Positions 34,801-46,719 of a DNA stretch of 64,000 nt are shown here, piece by piece. Under the pieces are notes generated by a model that saw only the letters and a list, made by a program, of their open reading frames with translations, searched no databases and was not told the origin of the DNA. The position numbers and the translations under genes are program-made. The DNA comes from Rhizophagus clarus (taxonomy: Eukaryota > Glomeromycota > Glomeromycetes > Glomerales > Glomeraceae). Where the stretch lies: assembly GCA_015698045.1 (NCBI GenBank), contig BLAL01000011.1, positions 436,501-500,500 on the forward strand. Direction: 5' to 3'. Every line of letters starts with the position of its first letter. The first letter of the stretch is position 1.

Positions 34801-35866
34801 ATAAACGATTAAATTAAAGCTACGAATTTGCACTAATAATTAGAGTGGCTATAATTTTTAAGGAAATGCAATAAAATGATCCTTTACTATCATATTCTTA
34901 ACCGTGAGTCCATGACTCGCTTTACTTGCTTTCGACTTAACTGTTAAATTATTTCAGATAGAAGCTTGTATTACAAGCCGAAAATATACTTAAAGTTTGC
35001 GCAGGTTGTTATATTTTTATTACAGTTTTACTTTTGATAAATTGCTTGCATAAAGCAATTACATACCGTACATTTTGCGCTTATTGCAATGTAAACAACG
35101 ATTATTATGCTAATAATTTATATGGAGCTTTGTGACAATAAATTTGTTTTTTTACTTTTCAAATTATTTTCCGAGGCTACATACATTAAACATGATTAGG
35201 TCTTCATTTTTTTTTTAGAAAAAAAAAATAATAAAAAGAAAAAAAGTATATATAAAATAAGTTAATTCTATTCAAACTCATTTTCTAGCTTGAAGAATTT
35301 CTGCTTTCATAATTGTTATGAACATCTTTTTATCTGAAGATAGTCCAGAATTATCTTAGCAAACTTGAAATAGCAAAAATTTGAAATACCAAGTTACAAA
35401 GTGGTTTAATACTAAAATGAATTTTATCTGAAATTTATTTAGATTCTTTAATTTCTTGCTAACATTACATTTTCAGTTTAATTTTAATTTGAACCGTATA
35501 ACTATAAAAGATCATGATGCATCTATAACTATAATTTTACAATGCCTCTGTAAATAGAAAATTTATGTAGAGCTAATTTAATTATACATAATACTAAATT
35601 TTAAAAGGCACATTCTTTTAATTTTGTAACTTTTCAGTAGACCGATCAGAAATTTCAGATTATCCTTTGGAAATTATAAATGTTTTAATTATAATTTGCA
35701 AGGATCCCTTAAAATATTTGGTTTAATAAACTAAAAAAATAAATATAAATACTATAGAATACTAATACTATAATTCGTAATGCTAAAATCATTAATAAGA
35801 AATCACATGTCCATCACATCATATCTTTATTCTTTATTATTAATACCAAGGATGAAAATTTACTTG
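31830..35866. other. Long gene-poor AT-rich stretch
   Basis: No ORF longer than 80 codons and no clear element. A GC-rich dyad GCCGATTCCGCGGATCGGC lies at 33942-33960. Isolated splice-donor-like GTAAGTA (minus, near 34355) hints at undetected short exons, but no gene can be assembled. Confidence 0.4.
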
Positions 35867-36600
35867 TTAAATATCATCATTCCATAGATCCCATAGAGTG
35901 CTATCATCCCTGTTATTTTTAACCTTATTGTGAAGAATTTAAATAAAGAAAAAAATTTAATTAATAATAATTAACAAATCAATAAAAACATATTAAAACT
36001 TGAAATTTTTTCTCGCTTTTCTTCTTGTAATATTTCGCGATTATACTTATTAATAATAAAATATAATTTAGGTTTTTAAAAATTAATTGAAAATAATTTG
36101 TCAAACCTTTTTTTTATTGATACCTGTTTAGCTTTGTGCTTATTTTTTCTCTTAAATTTTAATGAACCCCGTTTAAAATCTTCTTCCATTTGGAAATTAT
36201 TAAGCATAGTATCCTTATTGTATATAGTTCAAATGTAATTTTATTAAAAAAAAAAAAAATGCTTTTTTTTATGAAATATTTTATTAAATTATTAACAATA
36301 CCTCCCAGGAGTTATTATTATTTCGCTAAAGATGTAAACATATTTATAAGTTTAAATTTAATTAAACATACTTTATTAAATTTTATAAATGCTTGAGATA
36401 AAATAATTCAAAATATAACTTTAATACAATTACCTTAGAATTATCCTTACTCTTCTTACTCTTGCAAAATAATATAAAATAAACGTTAAAATAATTGGTA
36501 ATGTTAATTCAAATATACACAAGCATATTTTAAAATTTTTTATTAATACCTGTGCTTCTGATAACCTAAATTGTTGCAAAGTATTCTTTTTATCGTTCAT
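35867..36600 (-). CDS. Probable intron-rich small gene (6 short exons)
   Basis: Exon candidates on the minus strand are 36600-36550 (ATG, 51 nt), 36460-36434 (27 nt), 36325-36302 (24 nt), 36213-36124 (90 nt), 36045-36000 (46 nt) and 35923-35867 (57 nt with TAA). The first four are bounded by GTATTA/GTAATT/GTATTG/GTATCA donors and AG acceptors, all phase 0. They give a hydrophilic protein (TLQQFRLSEAQ.., FKRGSLKFKRKNKHKAKQ) that would end TLWDLWNDDI. The exon 5 donor (GTTTTAATA) leaves the last junction 1 nt out of phase, so either the model or the gene is flawed there. AATAAA signals follow at about 35835. Family not recognised. Confidence 0.5.
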
Positions 36601-36637
36601 TTTTTTAATACTGTGGGAACGTTAGAAGGTTGGAACC

Positions 36638-36645
36638 TTTATATA
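36638..36645 (-). promoter_or_regulatory. TATA box of the small intron-rich gene
   Basis: TATATAAAGG on the minus strand lies ~40 nt before the ATG at 36600. Confidence 0.55.
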
Positions 36646-37399
36646 AGCGATCTACAGTTCACAAAGTTCACAATAGCAGATTGGCGTATTTTTTTTTAAA
36701 ACCACAAATTAAACTGATGATCATCATATCCTGAAATACATTAATTTTTGACAATCATCTTGAAATGAAAAAAGTCACATGTTGTTAGTACGGGTGAAAC
36801 TAACGGTTTGAATTTTTTTTTTTTTTGTTAGGAATGGGAATCACCTTCTGTTTTTGATTGACTTTTTTTTTTCTTTTCGTGAAAATGAAGAATTCAAAAA
36901 ATTTATCAAAATAAAAAAATGAGCATTTTTGATTTATCTTTTTTTTTTTTTTTCTTTTCATAAGAATGAAGTTGCATCCAAAAATTCGAAAAAATTATCA
37001 AAATATTCATTTTTTGATTTATAATTTTCAGTTTTTCAACATAATGGGCACAGATCAAACTACAGAAACATATTATGTTCTTCTGATTGCATCTTTTTTT
37101 GTATGCCAGGTTCGTGTTTTTGTAAGTCACATACGCCACAAATTTATTTTATTCTTTACGGTATCTTTATGATACGCCTTCCGCTTTTTATAATATATAT
37201 ACCTCACAGCCCTGGTTTCACAGGTTTCTGTAAAGTGATTTTTTGTTGTACTGTACCACAGTGAGGCGTCATGCATACAGTGATTGTGATTAACTGATCA
37301 ACATAGTTGCATTGTGCATAAATATGTTGTGCCTAAAAAACGGTGTTTAACAAAGAAAAATTATATTTTTAAGAAAAAATTGGATGCAATTTTATAGTA
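36646..37399. promoter_or_regulatory. Divergent intergenic region
   Basis: It separates the minus-strand gene (start 36600) from the plus-strand gene (start 37400). A ~120-bp direct duplication with T-runs and ATTTTTGATTTAT lies at 36830-37025. A TATAATATATATA tract at 37188 is a candidate plus-strand promoter element. No coding frame is supported. Confidence 0.4.
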
Positions 37400-40028
37400 A
37401 TGGCTTATAGTGATAATAAAGGTAAAAAGCATAGCATAATTATTTAATAGAAAGTTAGAATTATTCAAAAATTCTTAAAACGAATTTGCCAACATAATAA
37501 AATTAGTTTCAATTAACGTTGAGGAATCTAAAGGTAAAATATGCTAAACTTAATTATTAAAAAATTGCAAGTAATTAAACATTATTATACTCGATACAAA
37601 TACTCACATCAAATTAAATTAATTTAGCTTGTAAGTTAATGGACTATCTTATAATTCTTATGATTCAAATAATAATGATTTTATTGTAATTCATATGATT
37701 TTAACAATTGACAATATTATAGTTGGTAAGTTATCAGTTATTCATTTTTTTACTTTATTTATATACTATTCAGATAATTAAATTCTTTATTTAAATAAAT
37801 ATTTCATGATATAATTATACTTCATTTATTGTATAATATTCACACTAATTATAGACGCATTATTAGATTGTAAGTGTGATTAATTTACAGTATATACCTT
37901 GTACATCCTTTTAATTAATAAATAATACTTGCTGCTATATGTTATCTCTATTTCTGCCATTAATTGATTTAATTAACCAATTCTTTACTTAAAAATTGTT
38001 TGATAATTTATTTTAGTTGGTAAGTCGTATTCTATTTTTTACATATTTAAATAATATTTACATATAATTTAAAGTAACTAATTTCTTTATTTAAAAAATT
38101 ATTTAATAATATAGGGAGTAAGTTATTTATTTAATTCTATTATTACATATTTATATAATATTAACATATAATTTAAACTAACTAAATTTCTTTATTTAAT
38201 AAATTATTTAATAATATAGAAAGTAAGTTATTTATTTAATTCTATTATTACATACTATTTATATAATATTTACAATATTAACATATAATTTAAACTAACT
38301 AATTTCTTTATTTAAATAATATAGCGTGTAAGTTATTTATATAATTACGTGATTACATATTCATATAATATCTACATAATTTAAACTAACTAATTTCTTT
38401 ATTTAAAAAATTATTATTTTAGATAGTAAGTTATATTACATATTTATATATAATTTAAACTAACTAATTTCTTTATTCAAAAATTATTTTAATAATATAG
38501 TTCGTAAGTTATTTATTTAATTCTATTTTTACATACTATTTATATAATATTTATATATAATTTACACAAACTAATTTATTTATTTAAAAAATTATTTAAT
38601 AATATAGAAAGTAAATTATTTATTTAATTCTACTATTACATATTTATATAATATTTATATATAATTTAACCTAATAATTTATTTATTTAAAAAGATTATT
38701 TGGCAATTTATTTTAGATCGTAAGTTATAAGTTATTTATTCAATTCTATCATTACATATTATTTAAACTAACTAATTTCTTTATTTAAAAAATTATTTGG
38801 TAAATTATAAGTTATTTATGTAATTCTATTATTATACAGTATATTATATAATATTTACATATAATTTAAACTAACTAATTTCTTTATTTAAAAATTATTT
38901 AATAATATAGGGTGTAAGTTATTTATTTGATTCTATTATTACCATTATATTTACATATAATTTAAACTAACTAATTTTCTTATTTAAAAAATTATTTAAT
39001 AATATAGTTCGTAAGTTATTTATTTAATTTTTTATTATATATTTATACAATATTTTCATATAATTTAAATTAACCAATTTCTTTATAAAAAATTATTTAA
39101 TAATATAGAACGTAAGTTATTTATTTAATTCTATTATCACATATCTATATAGTATTTACATATAATTTAAACTAACTAAAATTATTTAATTATTTAATAA
39201 TATAGAGTGTAAGTTATTTATTTAATTTTTTATTATTACATATTTATATAATATTTACATATAATTTAAACTAACGAATTTCTTTATTTAAAAAATTATT
39301 TAATAATATAGTTCGTAAGTTATTCATTTAATTCTATTATTACATATTTACAGTATATAATATTTATATATAATTCCAACTAACTAATTTTTTTATTTTT
39401 AATAATATAGTTCGTAAGTTATTTATTTAATTCTATTATTACATATTTATATAATATTTACGTATAATTTAAACTGACTAATTTCTTTATCTAAAAAATT
39501 ATTTAATAATATAGGGAGTAAGTTATTTAATTCTATTATTACGTATTTATATAATATTTACATATAATTAAACTAACTAATTTCTTTATTTAAATAATTA
39601 TTTAATTATTTAATAATATAGTTTGTAAATTATTTATTTAATTCCGTGATTACATATTTATATATTATTTACATATAATTTAAACTAACCAATTTCTTCA
39701 TTTAAAAAATTATTTAATATAGTTCGTAAGTTATTTAATTCTATTATCACATATCTATATAGTATTTACATATAATTTACACAAACTTATTTACTTATTT
39801 AAAAAATTATTTAATAATATAGAGAGTAAGTTATTTTTTTAATTCTATTATTACATACTTATATAATATTTACATATAATTTCTTTATTTAAAAAATTAC
39901 TTAATTATTTAATATTATAGAGTGTAAGTTATTTATTTAATTCTATTATTACATATTTATATAATATTTTCATATGATTTAAACTAACTATTTTCGTTAT
40001 TTAAAAAATTATTTTAATAATATAGATC
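37400..40028 (+). CDS. Candidate gene with 23 consecutive 3-nt microexons (5' part only)
   Basis: Exon 1 is 37400-37421 (ATG, 22 nt, donor GTAAAA) and exon 2 is 37507-37533 (27 nt, donor GTAAAA). Then trinucleotides follow, each preceded by AG and followed by GTAAGT or GTAAAT: 37628 CTT, 37723 TTG, 37867 ATT, 38017 TTG, 38115 GGA, 38220 AAA, 38325 CGT, 38423 ATA, 38501 TTC, 38608 AAA, 38717 ATC, 38911 GGT, 39008 TTC, 39109 AAC, 39206 AGT, 39312 TTC, 39411 TTC, 39515 GGA, 39622 TTT, 39723 TTC, 39823 AGA, 39921 AGT, 40026 ATC. Spliced in phase 1 the frame is open, with a segment reading FGKTYIQNRFQQFLRIFQKY. The gene is cut by the LINE after the last donor. Product unknown. The alternative is a satellite made from a duplicated intron. 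Confidence 0.55.
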
Positions 40029-40033
40029 GTAAG
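37534..40033 (+). repeat. Tandem array of ~100-nt intron-like units
   Basis: From ~38020 the units are strongly alike: GTAAGTTATTTATTTAATTC, TATTATTACATATTTATATA, then AAACTAACTAATTTCTTTAT and ATTATTTAATAATATAG. Donor, CTAAC-type branch site and TAG acceptor recur in nearly every unit. The first three units are more diverged. One unit (38720-38910) lost its acceptor and trinucleotide. Confidence 0.9.
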
Positions 40034-40448
40034 TTTTTTTATTTTTATTTTTATTGAACAGATATTAGAAGCGAACACAAATTATAAACACATCAAAATT
40101 GATACATGAAAATAAAAAATGAAACTAACTAATAGAAGCGAACTAAATCTACTTCGACAGTGGAGTAATTATATAACGAACTATCTAAAAATAACCAACT
40201 ACTTCTAGAAACATTCAATAATTAACCCACTACCTCTTTTACAGCCAGTTAAAAACCAGGTAAACTGAAGCCTGCTCTGCAGAAAAGAAAGTAATAAAAA
40301 CCATATATAAAATTCTATATAAAGTATACTAACTAACTACTAGCGCTACGAAGTAAGATTACTGTAAAATTCAATAATATTTTTACCAAAATATATATTA
40401 TTACGAATACTATCTAGAGCGTCAAATTTATATTCTAATTCTCTATCA

Positions 40449-43400
40449 CTATTCAATATTATTAAATGGTCGAAGATTTTTTAAAGTTAATTTTTTCATT
40501 TTTGTAATACCCAACGAACATTCAAATTCTTTTATAAAAGAACAATGACGTATCCAAATTTCTTTAAATGTTTGTTCATAAATGTACTGCCTGATTTCAA
40601 TAATTACTAACAGTAATTGTTTACGAGAAATCCACAAGTTAAGAATTTGAGTCAACTCCAATGGTATAAAGCCTTTGATGAGGTCCACAAAAGTAAAATT
40701 GTCAGGATCTGTACTAATTGTCCATATATTAAGCGTCAATAAGGCAGAATAATCTGTAATGTCTGAATTATATTCAATTAACAATGATAATAAAAGATCA
40801 ATTGTATTATTTTTAATCTTTAAAAGAAGAGATTGATGTTCATCACATGTTCACACATAATCAAATATTTCATCTTCCATTCCACAACTAGGACATTTTC
40901 ATCCGTCATATAAATCTAAGAATGATTTCTTCATTTGTTCAATTATAGGAATCTCTTCTATAAGAAGATGGACTTTGTGAGCTTTGATTTTAGAAGAAGA
41001 TATTGAAGTTTCATTATTAGCAATATCGCAATTGAGGCATTCAAAAGTAGAAGTCCAATCAACTTCTAACTTTCGATATTTGGTATTCCTATGTAAATTA
41101 ATAAATTTTTCCAGGCCTTTAATATGACTAACCATTTTGATAAATTTTCGTAAGTGAGTTTCAATGGCGATGTTATTCCATAACGGAAGTACTTTGATGT
41201 CTGGAGCAGTTCTATAAAATTAATAAATCTATCTTGGTCAATATGGGCAGATTTTGCTAATCTATCCACGTAATTATTGCCATCGCAATCAGTATGTGCA
41301 GCTACTTTAAACATTTCTACATGTAAGTTCTGTTGACAAATAATTCTAATTAAAATTGACCATAGATAACTATTATTAAGTTTGAAATAATCTCGTGATG
41401 TCAGGGACATTTAAATCCCTCAAACATAGTAATCACATTTAAGTAGTCAATATTGATTCTCACTTTACTTCTATAAGGGACTACCATAAGAGCTAAATTA
41501 CTGCTAAGAGTTCGCCTCGATATGCTGAAGGCCATTTATCAATCGTAGTATAAAATTCCACTTGAGGAATACCAAAGGAGCGATCAAGGTGAGCAAACGC
41601 GCAGCTAATGTTGCATTGTTCAGTGCCTAATTCAATAAGAGATCCATCAGTGAAAAATTCAAAAATACAGCAATTTGGATTATCAAATATAGCGAATTGT
41701 CATTGAATTATAAGTAATTCATTCCTAGAAAGTCCTGGTTCTAACAATTCTAAAATAATATTATTTTGTCTGTTCACGTGATTTCTCGTTAATGTACTTT
41801 GAGAAAGAGCATATTTTTTCTTAGCATGATCAAAAAGATTAAAAATATTAAAATTAATTATTTTTCTACATTTAACATCTTCTTTGGTAAATTTAGCAGC
41901 CGATAAAAGCGGTACTATATGCTTTGGATTAGCAGTAAAAGCACAAACACTCATGCTTGAACGATTTACAGTATTAGCAGCACAAAGCGTATCATCCAAA
42001 TGGTAACGTGGGTAGATGTTGATGTTGATTGATACATATCTGCGTAATAATGTCAAAGAAGAATGTTGTCCTCATCAATAATACGTTGAACTTTTCCAAA
42101 TAATATCGAATTGTGTTGAGGGTTATATACGACAGATAATGATCTATCTTGTTTTTCTATATTATAAGATTTAGTATCTTCAATATTATCAAAGAATGTA
42201 GTAAATTTGTCGTAAATCTGTGATTTTAGGTTAATTCCATCCACTGTAATGAGTTTTTGAATATCTATATACCATTTTTCTTCTTTATTTCCTTGACCAG
42301 GAATGGATTGAAAGTAGTGTTTATTACATATATCAGTCCAATTAAGTAAGCGACACTTGTCTCCTGAAATAATTTGTTCTACAAACATAATTTGGCGTGA
42401 GTGTAAAATGGTACTGTGTTTGGTTAAAAACTCAAAAATAGCAATATTTGCGAAATCATTTTTTCCTCCTACTAAGGTAGGAAATCTGCCTTTGTCTACG
42501 ACAAGTAGTGTAAAATCACGTTGTCTCATTAAGTTGATCATATTAAGTAAATAATTATTTTTCATACGTCTAGGGATTTTATCAAAAGGAATACCCTCTA
42601 TCAGCGGTCGAGAACACCAGAGTAGTTATTGTAGCAGTTTCAAACGAATTTCAGTGATTCTTCCTAAGATTCCAGTGTTATTTAATTGAATGCAAAAATT
42701 AGTAATTTTTGCTTGAAGTTGATTCTCATAAGGATTATGATAACCATATATATAAGAATTATCTAATATCGCATTAGGGGCAGTATGAGCAAATTTGAGC
42801 TTGTTTTTAAACATTCGATGAAAAGGAACAAATAAATGATGAATTAAATCTGGTGATAGGATGAAAACCTGTGACCAGTATTCAACACGAGGTATAATAA
42901 TTCTATTAAAAATATATAGGATATGTTTATCAGTAATTTTCTTTTTCTACATAAGGTTTGTTAGATGGTCAATTTCCGCTTTAACTTTAGAAATTAGATA
43001 TTGTTCATCATTTTCAATATTAAAATAAACTCCCAGGATACGAGTGGGTTTATGAGGGTGTTTTTCCTTAATACTAATAGATTCCCTTCCAAATTGAATA
43101 TTGATCTTGTTGTTATAAATATGAGAATAGCGACGCTTATATATCTTAGTTCTCATCATAAGTTCAGATTTCTCTTTATTTATCTGGATATTATTTAGTC
43201 TATAAAAGGAGTTAGCGATAGAGAGCATAGATACCAGCTTATCTTTCTTATCAGTAATCCACTGCGTATCGTCCATAAATGCCAAAGCCAGGACATGTTG
43301 TTCTATCACAGCTGAATTCAACTGTAGTACTTGCTGTATGTTGTAATATGATACCATATATCCCAAATTTTGTTTGTTAATCTCAGCAAGTAAAGAATCA

Positions 43401-45788
43401 TAATAAATACACCATAAAACAGGTGAAATAACTTCTCCTTGGTCTATGCCTGTAAGAACATCATAAGCAGTTGTCTTGCCATAGATTGTGATAACTTGGT
43501 TTGTTCTATCTTTAAACAAATCTAAAATTAAATGAGTGAATTGCTGAGGTAGTTTAATTCTATCCATCGCTTTCTTTAGTTGGAAGGTATTGACACGATC
43601 ATAGGTCTTACCCATATCCTGTGATAAAATCCAAAGTTCATTATTGTTATCAATAGCGTCCTGAATGATTTCATTAACGATTCTTATGGGTTCAAAGGTA
43701 GATTGTTTAGGTAAACCAGCAAATTGGTTTGTCTGTAAAATATTATGTTGTTTCAACGTTGAAGTTAGGTGACGATTGAGTAACGTAATAAGTGCTTTAC
43801 GAGCAGTCTCAAGTAGAGTGATCAGACAAGAGTTTGATAATTCACAATTAAAGGGTTTTGGCTTGGCGATAGGAAAAACGGTTGCTTTTTTCCATTGTTT
43901 TGGTAAGTAACCAAATTGTATAATCTTACATATTAAATAATATAAAACATCATGAGCCGTAGGACTAAGGTGTTGTAACATTTCGTTAAAGATTCCTGAA
44001 GGGCCTGTAGCTTTGCCTTTAGGAAGGTTTCTGATAACATCCAGCCATTCATCACGTGATGGAAGATCCATGAGCTTTGAGTAAATATTCTCATTAATAT
44101 GGCGTAAAGGTTGATATTGATCTTTCCAACGCCCTTGAAGTGGCTTTTTTCTATTAATTGAACCTGCAATTGTTTGGAAATGATGATTTGTTTCTTGAAG
44201 AACAGCTGATTTACCCGTGATCAGTGATTCATTGCCGCGAGCATCTTTTTTATAGATTTTTTCAATCGAGATATAGACCATCTCTTTTTCCATGATTGAA
44301 CGAATCATAGAGGCCTGATTGTCTTTAAAATTAGTACAACGTTTCTTGATGTTAGAAACAATCTGTTCCTGAACCATAATATCAAGTTCCAGTTTGAAAA
44401 GAAGTCGTAAGTATTTTCTAATTTTACACAAATTCTTCAAAAATAATTTGAAGTTGTCAAGTATAAGAAAGTTAAAGGATGATGAAAGGTCTGAGCATTC
44501 ATATTTGTCCAATGTCATGTTAATAAGATGTTGGAACTTGGACCATTTAGCAGCGACACTATAAGTAATAGAAGCAGTATCATTAAGTATCGAACGTGTT
44601 TCCAGTATACGATTAATGATATATCTTAGATCGAAGTAAATTGAAAGCTTCTTTTCTGGTGTAGTTTTGACTTTATTTCTAATGACTTGCTTGTTGACTA
44701 TACGAGATTTAGCTACTCTCATGAGGACTTGCCTAAACATGTCCCAGAGGGTATTGATGTGACGAGGTTTAATGATGGAAAAATCTTTCATTAATGTATT
44801 CTCAATCTCTAGGTCCAATTGGGTGCTGAAATTCTCCCAGGTATATTTATCATCCTTGTCCATTTCATCATATTGAAATACGGTCCTTTTGATATGTTTC
44901 TTCTTTTGATTGGTTGCGTTCAAGGAAATACCGGTCATCTGTACTGTGTCCAATGATAACGTTACAGTTTTATGGTCAGTATCAAAATGATCATTCTCTT
45001 TCACAGTACTATTAATACTTTTCTCTAACATAGGTAAAAAAGCCCAAATATAATCTAATCTTGATTCTTGTTTATTAGGATCAGCTGTGTATAAGTATAC
45101 ATTTCTTCATCATTGTCATTAAAAATTGGAATGGTGTCTAGCAACCTTCTACATTCCAAAGTACGAAATAAGGAAAATTGCCATTTATTATTGACGAAAG
45201 CCATTAAATATTTTCTGTAATTAATATTGAAGTCACCCATGATGATGACTTCCATGTCACGTGATTGAGCATCGCTGATGGTATCATCAATGTATTTGTG
45301 TAAAGCTTCAATTTGTAATCTTTCTTTCTGATTTGCATTAAGGTAAACCTGAATTAAATGAAGTTTACGCTTATCGCTAAAGTACAAGTCCAAATAAATG
45401 ATTCTGCCTTTATGTCCAAAGGCTTTGTGAACGAATATATCATATTTAGCATCAATGATAATACCTATGCTTTGGCCTTTGCCCTCTAATTGTGAATAAT
45501 CAAAGTAACTGCGAACACCTAATTGATGCTGCCATATTTTTGCTTGTCGTTCAGAACAATTATCTCTGAGAGACCATAAATGTTGATATTGTGATCTTTC
45601 ATAGCATCAATTAAGCCAATAAATTTGTTTTTATTTAAAGTACAAATATTTGTAAATGCGATTTTCGTTATAGTGGAATCTAAAAGATCCTTTTTTGAAT
45701 GAAAAATTGGTGGTGAGTCAAGTTTGGGGGAATTGTTTTTTATTAAGTGAGAAGATAAAGAGGAACCAGAGGGAATATTGTTGTCCAT
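40449..45788 (-). pseudogene. LINE ORF2: endonuclease, reverse transcriptase, RNase H
   Basis: Domains in order: APE endonuclease from 45788 (IAFTNICTLNKNKF, LSEI, then IIMGDFNIN at ~45240 and TDHKTV at ~44960); reverse transcriptase ~44050-43200 with LPKQWKKATVFPI, DMGKTYDRV, GIDQGEVISPVLW and FMDDTQWI (Met for the usual Ala/Val before DD); RNase H ~41690-41260 with FFTDGS, RGELLAV and CDGNNYVDRLAK; a C-terminal CPSCGMEDE..TCDEH zinc motif ~40895. Frameshifts lie near 45530, 45080 and 42060; in-frame TGA at 40899-40901 and 40851-40853. The copy is inactive. Confidence 0.88.
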
Positions 45789-45800
45789 TATTAAAAATGA

Positions 45801-45857
45801 TTATGCAAGATCAAAAACATTGGCAACTTCATCGTCTTCCCCTAAAGAAGATGAAGC
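45801..45857 (-). pseudogene. LINE ORF1, last segment and stop
   Basis: After removing the hAT-like insertion and one copy of its target duplication, ORF1 continues as SSLGEDDEVANVFDLA and stops at TAA (45803-45801). That is 12 nt before the ORF2 ATG at 45788, a short inter-ORF spacing that supports the reconstruction. Confidence 0.75.
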
Positions 45858-46049
45858 TAAAGTTGCCTGCCGAAACTCCTTTGGCCCAATGCCGAAAGTC
45901 GAAACTCCTTACATAGTGCCAAAACGCCGAAACGCCGAAATGCCAAAACTGCCGAAACTGCCGAAACTGTTTCGGCATTTCGGCATTTCGCCATAGTTTC
46001 GGCATAGCTGATACTAATAATCAATAATGTTTCGGCATAGTTTCGCGTA

Positions 46050-46510
46050 AGAACCTACAAGAAAAAGAAAAAAATATTCTTAAAACGTAACTAAAAAAAT
46101 AAACAAATAAAAAGAAACTTCCTCATTACCTTTCACTCAAAGACCAGTTCGTATAATTCGTCCGGCAATATCTACAAGAAAAGAAAAAATTAACATTAAA
46201 AACATTACGAATCTTCCTCCATTTACCTTTTCAAAGACCGGTTCGTGTATACCAATACGTCTGGCGTTCCTACAATAAAAGAAAAAAAAGTAACGTTAGT
46301 AACGTTACTAAAGAAAAACACGAAACTCCCCCTTCTTCATTACCTTTCATTAATGTCCGGTTCGTATATAGTAATACGTCCGGCGCTCCTACAATAAAAG
46401 AAAAAAAGTAACATTAATAAATGTTACTAAAAAAAAATAAACTCGAAACTCCCCTTCCCAATTTACCTTTCACTAAAGTCCGGTTCGTGTATAAGTATCC
46501 CCTATTAATA
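46050..46510. repeat. ~110-bp tandem units inside the hAT-like element
   Basis: Four units carry CCTACAATAAAAGAAAAAA, GTAACGTTAGTAACGTTACT, AAACTCCCC..TTACCTTTCA and GTCCGGTTCGTATA. They are related to the arrays at 395-1775 and 19195-20060. A further partial unit lies at 48305-48430. Confidence 0.7.
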
Positions 46511-46719
46511 CCTCCACTATACTTCTCCGCGAATTAATTACGGTTTCGGCATTACGTCTGTAAAAATACGCCGTAATTAATTTCGGCATGGAATTTTTTT
46601 TTGACGTAATGCCGTATTAGCCATATTGTATTTTTACAGACGTAATTTGCCGAAATGCCAAATTATGTCGAAATCGGATTATTGCGATAAAAAAACACTT
46701 CTTCAGCTCGTTTATTAGT

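Noticed and set aside
37534-40033. Ordinary AT satellite or centromeric repeat
   Set aside because: The conserved positions coincide with donor, branch and acceptor signals and the variable positions are always exactly three nucleotides; a satellite origin is still kept as the alternative.
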